In this document: positions 6,437 through 12,709 of the stretch, piece after piece
How the letters are laid out: the number at the start of each line of letters is the position of its first letter
Numbering within the stretch: position 1 is the first letter of the stretch
Program-made: the position numbers and the translations under genes
Notes under the pieces: generated by a model
What the model was told of the DNA's origin: nothing
The model's database searches: none
Seen by the model: only the letters and a program-made list of their open reading frames with translations
NCBI GenBank assembly: GCA_024697505.1
Contig: JAILFQ010000290.1
Coordinates: forward strand, 1 to 12,709
Direction: 5' to 3'
Origin: Lachnospiraceae bacterium
GTDB lineage: Bacteria > Bacillota > Clostridia > Lachnospirales > Lachnospiraceae
DNA length: 12,709 bases

Positions 6437-9400
6437 CTACTTTATATCATCATTGTCGTCTGAAGCAGGTTCTTCGAAGTACTCTCCGGTTAAATCACCG
6501 TTTCCTTCAAAATTTCCGTCTTCTTCGTACATGACGTCACTGTAATCCTGGTATCCCTCGTTATCGCCGTAATTATAGCTTTCATAGCCATAATCTGTAA
6601 ACTCTTCGGCGTCGGTATCAAGTTTAATGTCGCGGTACTGCTTCATACCTGTACCTGCAGGTATAAGCTTACCAAGAATAACATTTTCCTTAAGACCGAT
6701 AAGTGGGTCTACCTTACCCTTGATTGCAGCTTCCGTAAGAACCTTAGTTGTTTCCTGGAAGGATGCTGCAGAAAGGAATGAGTTGGTTGCAAGAGAAGCC
6801 TTAGTGATACCAAGCATAGCCTGGGAGCCCTCTGCCGGAGTCTTTCCTTCCTTTTCAAGTTCCTTGTTTGTATCCTCGAAATCGAGAATGTCGACCATTG
6901 TGCCAGGGAGGTATTCTGTATCGCCTGCCTTGTCAATTCTGATCTTCTTTAACATCTGACGTACAATAACTTCAATGTGCTTATCATTAATTTCAACACC
7001 CTGAAGACGATATACTCTCTGAACTTCACGAAGCATGTAGTCCTGAACAGCACGTACGCCCTTTATCTTTAAGATGTCGTGAGGGTTTACGGAACCTTCT
7101 GTAAGCTCGTCGCCGGCTTCAAGGATCTGGTCGTCCATAACCTTAATACGGGAACCGTAAGGAATAAGATATGCTTTGCTTTCTCCTGTTTCCTGGTTGG
7201 TAACTACAACCTCACGCTTCTTCTTTGTATCTCTGATCTCAACCTTACCACCGAACTCAGCAATGATAGCAAGTCCCTTTGGCTTTCTGGCTTCGAAAAG
7301 TTCTTCGACTCTAGGAAGACCCTGTGTGATATCGCCACCGGCAACACCACCTGTATGGAAGGTTCTCATTGTAAGCTGTGTACCAGGTTCACCGATGGAC
7401 TGTGCAGCAATGATACCAACTGCTTCACCTACCTGGACAGCCTCACCTGTTGCCATGTTTGCACCATAGCACTTTGCACATATTCCGTTGTGACAACGGC
7501 ATGTAAGAATGCTTCTGATCTTAATCTTGGCATCGAATCCGGCTTCCTTGATCTTCTTTATTTCCATAATCTTTGCCGCACGCTTTGGTGTGATCATATG
7601 ATTATGTTTAACAATAAGTTCGCCGTTATCGTCGTATATATCTTCGGCAGAGAATCTGCCTGTAATTCTTTCCTTGAGTTCCTCGATGTTTTCATTTCCG
7701 TCGTGGAAAGCGCTTACCCACATGCCAGGGATTTCATCGCCTGCCTTTGGATTTACGCAGTCTGTTTCACGAATAATGAGTTCCTGAGAAACATCTACAA
7801 GTCTACGTGTAAGGTAACCGGAGTCCGCTGTACGAAGAGCGGTATCGGAAAGACCCTTACGAGCACCATGAGCGGAAATGAAGTATTCGAGAACGTCAAG
7901 ACCTTCACGGAAGTTAGACTTAATAGGAAGTTCGATTGTTCTACCGGATGTATCGGCCATAAGACCTCTCATGCCGGCAAGCTGCTTAATCTGCTTATCG
8001 GAACCACGGGCACCGGAGTGAGCCATCATGAAGATGTTGTTGTACTTATCAAGTCCTGTAAGAAGAGCTTCTGTAAGAACCTTATCGGCTTCTTCCCAAG
8101 TCTTAACAACTGCCTTGTATCTTTCTTCTTCGGTAACAAGACCACGCTTGAAGTTTACGCCGATCTTCTGAACTGTAGCCTGTGCCTTTGCAAGGATTTC
8201 AGCCTTCTGTGGCGGAACTGTCATGTCGGAAATGGAAACCGTCATGGCTGCTCTTGTAGAGTACTTATAACCAAGACTCTTAACAGCATCAAGTGTTTCT
8301 GCGGTTCTGATAGCACCGTGTGTATTAATACATTTTTCAAGGATCTTCTTTAATTCCTTCTTCTTAACGAGGAAGTCTACTTCAAGAAGAAGCTGATCAT
8401 CATCAGTCTCACGCTTAACAAAGCCGAGATCCTGAGGAATTATCTCGTTGAAGATAAGACGACCGAGTGTGGTGTCTATCATTTTAGAGATCTTTCTTCC
8501 GTCTGCAAGTGTTGCTTCTCTTCTAACCTTAATAGGTGCCTGAAGAGTGATTACCTGGTTTTCGTATGCAAGAAGAGCTTCGTTTGCGCTCTTAAAGCAC
8601 TTGCCTTCGCCCTTGTCACCCGGCTTCTCCATTGTAAGATAGTAGATACCAAGTACCATATCCTGAGAAGGAACAGCAACCGGACCACCATCTGAAGGCT
8701 TCAGAAGGTTGTTTGGTGAAAGAAGAAGGAAACGGCACTCTGCCTGTGCTTCAACCGAAAGAGGAAGATGCACAGCCATCTGGTCACCATCGAAGTCAGC
8801 GTTGAACGCTGTACATACGAGTGGGTGAAGCTTAATAGCCTTACCTTCTACAAGGATTGGCTCGAATGCCTGAATACCAAGTCTATGAAGGGTAGGAGCT
8901 CTGTTAAGCATAACAGGATGTTCACGAATAACTTCTTCAAGAATATCCCATACTGCAGGCTCGAGTCTTTCTACCATCTTCTTGGCAGACTTTATGTTAT
9001 GTGCTTCTCCCTTGGAAACAAGTTCCTTCATAACAAATGGCTTGAAAAGTTCAATAGCCATTTCCTTAGGAAGACCGCACTGGTAAATCTTAAGTTCAGG
9101 ACCAACTACGATAACGGAACGACCGGAATAGTCTACACGCTTACCAAGTAAGTTCTGACGGAAACGTCCCTGCTTACCCTTTAACATATCGGAAAGGGAC
9201 TTAAGAGCTCTGTTACCAGGGCCTGTAACGGCACGTCCGCGTCTGCCGTTATCAATAAGAGCATCTACAGCTTCCTGAAGCATTCTCTTCTCGTTACGGA
9301 TAATGATATCCGGAGCCTGAAGCTGAAGAAGTCTGTCGAGACGGTTATTTCTGTTGATAATTCTTCTGTAAAGATCATTAAGGTCAGATGTAGCGAAACG

Positions 9401-10168
9401 TCCGCCATCCAGCTGTACCATAGGACGAAGATCAGGAGGAATTACCGGAATGTTACGGAGGATCATCCATTCAGGACGGTTTCCGGATTCTCGGAATGCT
9501 TCCACAACCTCAAGTCTCTTAATGATTCTTGCTCTCTTCTGACCGGAGGCATCTTTAAGTTCTGCCTTCAACTCTTCAGAATCTTTATCAAGATCTATCT
9601 TTTTAAGGAGTTCCTCAATAGCCTCGGCACCCATTCCTACGCGGAATGCGTCTTCGCCGTACTTATCGCAGTAATCTTTGTACTCCTTTTCTGTAAGTAT
9701 CTGCTTTTCCTGAAGGTCTGTATCCTTCTTATCAAGTACTATATAAGAAGCGAAGTAAAGAACCTTTTCAAGTACTCTCGGAGAAAGGTCAAGGATGAGA
9801 CCCATTCTGCTAGGAATACCTTTGAAATACCAGATATGTGAAACAGGTGATGCAAGCTCAATGTGGCCCATACGCTCACGACGTACACTGGCCTTTGTAA
9901 CCTCAACGCCACACTTATCACAAATAACGCCCTTATAACGGATCTTCTTATACTTACCGCAATGACATTCCCAGTCCTTTGTAGGTCCAAAAATCTTTTC
10001 GCAGAAAAGTCCGTCCTTTTCAGGTTTTAAGGTTCTATAGTTGATAGTTTCAGGCTTGGTTACCTTACCTCTGGACCACTCGCTGATCTTCTCAGGAGAA
10101 GCCAGGCCGATCTTTATGGCATCATAGGTAATTTCTTTAACGTTGTCATCATTCATATCAATCGTCAT
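6437..10168 (-). CDS. rpoC: DNA-directed RNA polymerase subunit beta'
   Basis: Beta' is the largest RNA polymerase subunit and holds the catalytic magnesium. The 1243-residue protein is complete. The N-terminal zinc site is Cys68, Cys70, Cys83 and Cys86. The active-site motif NADFDGD is at 456-462, with Asp458, Asp460 and Asp462. The bridge helix spans about 755-790 ([20 protein letters not shown]). The second zinc site is Cys804, Cys890, Cys897 and Cys900, with an extra Cys892. The trigger-loop region [20 protein letters not shown] is at 921-940. The last 60 residues form an acidic tail rich in Asp, Glu, Tyr, Asn and Gly. The start at 10168 is 21 bases after the rpoB stop, with GGGAG about ten bases upstream; the in-frame ATG four codons later is possible. 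It is co-transcribed with rpoB. Confidence 0.98.
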   Translation of the reverse strand: MTIDMNDDNVKEITYDAIKIGLASPEKISEWSRGKVTKPETINYRTLKPEKDGLFCEKIFGPTKDWECHCGKYKKIRYKGVICDKCGVEVTKASVRRERMGHIELASPVSHIWYFKGIPSRMGLILDLSPRVLEKVLYFASYIVLDKKDTDLQEKQILTEKEYKDYCDKYGEDAFRVGMGAEAIEELLKKIDLDKDSEELKAELKDASGQKRARIIKRLEVVEAFRESGNRPEWMILRNIPVIPPDLRPMVQLDGGRFATSDLNDLYRRIINRNNRLDRLLQLQAPDIIIRNEKRMLQEAVDALIDNGRRGRAVTGPGNRALKSLSDMLKGKQGRFRQNLLGKRVDYSGRSVIVVGPELKIYQCGLPKEMAIELFKPFVMKELVSKGEAHNIKSAKKMVERLEPAVWDILEEVIREHPVMLNRAPTLHRLGIQAFEPILVEGKAIKLHPLVCTAFNADFDGDQMAVHLPLSVEAQAECRFLLLSPNNLLKPSDGGPVAVPSQDMVLGIYYLTMEKPGDKGEGKCFKSANEALLAYENQVITLQAPIKVRREATLADGRKISKMIDTTLGRLIFNEIIPQDLGFVKRETDDDQLLLEVDFLVKKKELKKILEKCINTHGAIRTAETLDAVKSLGYKYSTRAAMTVSISDMTVPPQKAEILAKAQATVQKIGVNFKRGLVTEEERYKAVVKTWEEADKVLTEALLTGLDKYNNIFMMAHSGARGSDKQIKQLAGMRGLMADTSGRTIELPIKSNFREGLDVLEYFISAHGARKGLSDTALRTADSGYLTRRLVDVSQELIIRETDCVNPKAGDEIPGMWVSAFHDGNENIEELKERITGRFSAEDIYDDNGELIVKHNHMITPKRAAKIMEIKKIKEAGFDAKIKIRSILTCRCHNGICAKCYGANMATGEAVQVGEAVGIIAAQSIGEPGTQLTMRTFHTGGVAGGDITQGLPRVEELFEARKPKGLAIIAEFGGKVEIRDTKKKREVVVTNQETGESKAYLIPYGSRIKVMDDQILEAGDELTEGSVNPHDILKIKGVRAVQDYMLREVQRVYRLQGVEINDKHIEVIVRQMLKKIRIDKAGDTEYLPGTMVDILDFEDTNKELEKEGKTPAEGSQAMLGITKASLATNSFLSAASFQETTKVLTEAAIKGKVDPLIGLKENVILGKLIPAGTGMKQYRDIKLDTDAEEFTDYGYESYNYGDNEGYQDYSDVMYEEDGNFEGNGDLTGEYFEEPASDDNDDIK

Positions 10169-10189
10169 TTATCCTGCACTCCCTTTCGC

Positions 10190-11590
10190 TTATTCTTCAT
10201 CTCCGTCTTCAAGGATCTTGTTCGTTTCGGATTCAAGCATATCGCCCTCTTCGTTAAACATGTCAAAATCATTTCCGACGTCTTCTGCATTAATTTCTCT
10301 AAAGCCGGCCTGTTCAAAACCTTCAGCGTAGCTATAGTTGTTGTTTGCAGTTTCTTCATCCATCATCGGTGTCATTTCTGAATCGCCGTAATCGATGTTT
10401 TCTTCCATCTTGACTTCATTTCCGTTCTCATCAAGAACAGTAACGTCAAGTGCAAGGGACTGAAGTTCCTTAAGAAGTACCTTGAAGGATTCAGGAATAC
10501 CCGGCTTTTCAATGTTATCGCCCTTAATAATAGCTTCGTAGGTCTTAACACGTCCTGTAACATCATCGGACTTAACCGTAAGAATTTCCTGAAGTACATA
10601 AGCAGCACCGTAAGCTTCAAGAGCCCAAACTTCCATTTCTCCGAAACGCTGTCCACCGAACTGAGCTTTACCACCGAGTGGCTGCTGAGTAACGAGGGAG
10701 TACGGTCCGATAGAACGTGCATGGATCTTGTCGTCTACAAGGTGGTGAAGCTTTAAGTAATGCATGAAACCGATTGTAACGGCTCCGTCGAAGTACTCAC
10801 CTGTTCTACCGTCACGAAGTCTTACTTTACCGTCACGGTTAATAGGTACGCCTCTCCATTCCTCTCTGCTTTCAAGGTGGCTTGCAAGGTTTGCCATAAC
10901 TTCCGGAAGAAGTATGTCTTTATACTTACTTTCGAAGGTTTCTGCATTCTTATCGTATTCTGTTCCGTTCTTCTCAGCGAAAGCCTTGGCCTCCTCTGCG
11001 TTGAAAGGAAGTGAGATATAATCGTTTGCAAGCTCAAGGGTATCCTGAATATCTTTCTCGTTTGCACCGTCAAATACAGGTGTTGAGATGTTAAATCCAA
11101 GAACCTTTGCAGCAAGACTTAAGTGAATTTCGAGCACCTGTCCGATATTCATTCGGGAAGGCACGCCAAGTGGGTTAAGAACTATATCAAGCGGACGTCC
11201 GTTTGGAAGGAAAGGCATGTCTTCTACAGGAAGTACTCTGGAAACGACACCCTTGTTACCATGACGGCCGGCCATCTTATCACCAACCTGGATCTTTCTC
11301 TTCTGTGCTATATAAATACGAACACTCTGATTTACTCCCGGAGGAAGCTCGTCGCCGTTCTCTCTTGAGAATACCTTGGCATCCACAATGATACCGTATT
11401 CACCGTGAGGAACGCGGAGTGATGTATCTCTTACTTCTCTTGCCTTCTCACCGAAGATAGCTCTGAGGAGTCTCTCTTCAGCAGTAAGCTCTGTTTCTCC
11501 CTTAGGAGTAACCTTTCCTACGAGGATATTTCCGGCACGAACTTCTGCACCTATACGGATAATACCTCTTTCGTCAAGGTCTTTTAACAT
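10190..11590 (-). CDS. rpoB: RNA polymerase subunit beta, C-terminal part after an internal stop
   Basis: This is the downstream part of rpoB, in the same frame as the upstream part. Coding similarity resumes directly after the TAA at 11627 ([12 protein letters not shown]), 12 codons before the first ATG at 11590, so 11590 is only the first possible restart. No good ribosome binding site precedes that ATG. From it the 466 residues include [20 protein letters not shown] (24-43), the active-centre lysine region [12 protein letters not shown] (103-114) and [14 protein letters not shown] (138-151). The clamp/C-terminal region [20 protein letters not shown] runs 300-319. Residues about 190-252 are an insertion relative to B. 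subtilis. The final 70 residues are strongly acidic. As an isolated protein it could not replace beta. Confidence 0.9.
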   Translation of the reverse strand: MLKDLDERGIIRIGAEVRAGNILVGKVTPKGETELTAEERLLRAIFGEKAREVRDTSLRVPHGEYGIIVDAKVFSRENGDELPPGVNQSVRIYIAQKRKIQVGDKMAGRHGNKGVVSRVLPVEDMPFLPNGRPLDIVLNPLGVPSRMNIGQVLEIHLSLAAKVLGFNISTPVFDGANEKDIQDTLELANDYISLPFNAEEAKAFAEKNGTEYDKNAETFESKYKDILLPEVMANLASHLESREEWRGVPINRDGKVRLRDGRTGEYFDGAVTIGFMHYLKLHHLVDDKIHARSIGPYSLVTQQPLGGKAQFGGQRFGEMEVWALEAYGAAYVLQEILTVKSDDVTGRVKTYEAIIKGDNIEKPGIPESFKVLLKELQSLALDVTVLDENGNEVKMEENIDYGDSEMTPMMDEETANNNYSYAEGFEQAGFREINAEDVGNDFDMFNEEGDMLESETNKILEDGDEE

Positions 11591-11626
11591 ATCTTCGCCT
11601 ACGCCCGGAACATCTCTTGTAATCTC

Positions 11627-11635
11627 TTACGGTAC
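11627..11635 (-). other. In-frame TAA and adjacent Gly-to-Val change in rpoB
   Basis: The coding strand reads GTA CCG TAA where the conserved protein motif predicts Gly-Pro-Glu (GGA CCG GAA). Two single changes, both G to T on the coding strand and five bases apart, explain it. There is no insertion or deletion. Confidence 0.85.
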
Positions 11636-12709
11636 AAGCTTTGTATCTCTGGATTCTGCTTCATACTCCTCAATATGTACGGAAGTATATACATCCTCCT
11701 GCTCAAGTCTTTCTGAAAGAAGAACAGCATCCTCGTAATTGTAACCTTCCCATGTCATAAATCCGATGAGAGGGTTCTTACCAAGAGCAAGTTCTCCTTC
11801 TGATGTTGAAGGTCCGTCCGCAAGTACCTGGCCCGCTTCAACTCTTTCGCCCTTAACAACTATAGGTCTCTGGTTGATGCTGGTACCCTGGTTGGATCTT
11901 GAGAACATCTGGAGCTTATATGTATCTGTATTTCCATCATCTGTCTTAACGTCAATTTCGTAAGAAGTAGCAAGTGTAACTTCTCCGCCTCTTTCTGCAA
12001 CAACGCATACGCCGGAGTCTACTGCTGTCTTTCTTTCCATACCTGTACCAACTACAGGAGCCTCTGTGAAGAGGAGCGGAACCGCCTGACGCTGCATGTT
12101 TGATCCCATGAGGGCACGGTTTGCGTCATCGTTCTGAAGGAAAGGAACCATGGCTGTAGCAACAGAGAATACCATCTTAGGAGATACGTCCATAAGGTCT
12201 ACTCTGCTCTTCTCGTACTGAGAAGTCTCTTCACGATAACGGCCGGAAATATGGTCGTTAACGAAATATCCGTTTTCATCGATAGGCTCGTTAGCCTGTG
12301 CAACAACGTACTTATCTTCCTCATCTGCTGTAAGGTAAACAACATCGTCTGTTACACGCGGGTTATGAGAGTCTGACTTATCAAGCTTTCTGTACGGAGC
12401 CTCAAGGAAACCATACTGGTTGATCCTTGCATAGGAAGCAAGAGAGTTGATAAGACCGATATTAGGACCTTCAGGAGTTTCGATAGGACACATTCTACCA
12501 TAGTGAGTATAGTGTACGTCTCGAACTTCAAATGATGCACGATCTCTGGAAAGACCACCCGGACCAAGAGCTGAAAGACGTCTCTTCTTAGTGAGTTCAC
12601 CGAGAGGGTTTTGCTGATCCATAAACTGTGAAAGCTGGGAACTTCCGATGAATTCCTTAACAGCTGCAGTTACAGGCTTAATATTTATAAGGGACTGAGG
12701 TGTACCAAC
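11627..12709 (-). CDS. rpoB: RNA polymerase subunit beta, N-terminal part cut by the window edge and ending at an in-frame TAA
   Basis: This is the upstream visible part of rpoB; its true start lies beyond 12709. The 360 visible codons begin [20 protein letters not shown]. The rifampicin region follows, from [11 protein letters not shown] at fragment residues 22-32 to [11 protein letters not shown]. Next come [20 protein letters not shown], the [20 protein letters not shown] block and [14 protein letters not shown]. Lysine (fragment residue 41) stands where E. coli has His526. The reading ends DTKLVP-stop, where other beta subunits read DTKLGPEEIT, and the homologous sequence continues in the same frame after the stop. 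It is transcribed with rpoC. All other motifs are intact, which suggests a very recent change or a sequence error and not decay. Confidence 0.93.
   Translation of the reverse strand, partial: VGTPQSLINIKPVTAAVKEFIGSSQLSQFMDQQNPLGELTKKRRLSALGPGGLSRDRASFEVRDVHYTHYGRMCPIETPEGPNIGLINSLASYARINQYGFLEAPYRKLDKSDSHNPRVTDDVVYLTADEEDKYVVAQANEPIDENGYFVNDHISGRYREETSQYEKSRVDLMDVSPKMVFSVATAMVPFLQNDDANRALMGSNMQRQAVPLLFTEAPVVGTGMERKTAVDSGVCVVAERGGEVTLATSYEIDVKTDDGNTDTYKLQMFSRSNQGTSINQRPIVVKGERVEAGQVLADGPSTSEGELALGKNPLIGFMTWEGYNYEDAVLLSERLEQEDVYTSVHIEEYEAESRDTKLVP

Noticed and set aside
7079..8353. A 424-codon open frame on the plus strand opposite rpoC.
   Set aside because: It lies wholly antisense to strongly conserved rpoC codons, has an odd Cys- and Thr-rich composition, no recognisable domain and no ribosome binding site. 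It is a shadow of rpoC codon use.
8768..9151. A 127-codon open frame on the plus strand opposite the rpoC active-site region.
   Set aside because: It is the antisense shadow of the NADFDGD region and shows no family features.
11591..11635. A frameshift as the cause of the broken rpoB.
   Set aside because: The homologous sequence continues in the same frame directly after the TAA, so the break is a nonsense change.
1..12709. Reassignment of UAA as a sense codon.
   Set aside because: At least six ribosomal protein genes and rpoB end at UAA at the expected family length.

Overview
The window is a housekeeping block from a member of the Bacillota, class Clostridia, and probably the family Lachnospiraceae. 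This placement rests on the form of the proteins: the S10, L22 and L29 sequences, a four-cysteine N-terminal zinc site in RpoC, a roughly 60-residue RpoB insertion I associate with Lachnospiraceae from memory, and strong AGGAGG ribosome binding sites at nearly every gene. It is an inference without a database search. Every gene lies on the minus strand, so transcription runs from high to low coordinates.

In transcription order the window opens inside rpoB (12709 to 10190). Next come rpoC (10168 to 6437) and a class II fructose-bisphosphate aldolase gene, fba (6370 to 5507). The aldolase gene ends in a strong intrinsic terminator at 5433-5469. A clear sigma-70-type promoter follows at 5382-5410, then a leader of about 295 nt, then the S10 ribosomal protein operon: rpsJ, rplC, rplD, rplW, rplB, rpsS, rplV, rpsC, rplP and rpmC. 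The last gene is cut by the window edge.

The rpoBC genes make the two large catalytic subunits of RNA polymerase, and the S10 operon makes ten proteins of the two ribosomal subunits. The aldolase is the only metabolic gene. It occupies the place where many Firmicutes carry rpsL-rpsG-fusA-tuf between rpoC and rpsJ.

The most striking anomaly is an in-frame TAA inside rpoB at 11627-11629, in the conserved K-L-G-P-E-E-I-T segment, with a Gly-to-Val change two codons earlier. The frame is intact on both sides, so this is a point change and not a frameshift. A sequence error is the first explanation to test. A second point of interest in rpoB is a lysine at the position of E. coli His526 in the rifampicin region.

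The S10 operon is divided into four tightly packed translational blocks (rpsJ; rplC-rplD-rplW; rplB-rpsS; rplV-rpsC-rplP-rpmC). They are separated by three longer spacers of 180, 105 and 88 bp, and each spacer can fold. Apart from these points the region looks ordinary. I found no mobile element, CRISPR array, tRNA or rRNA, and no evidence of an undescribed multi-gene system.
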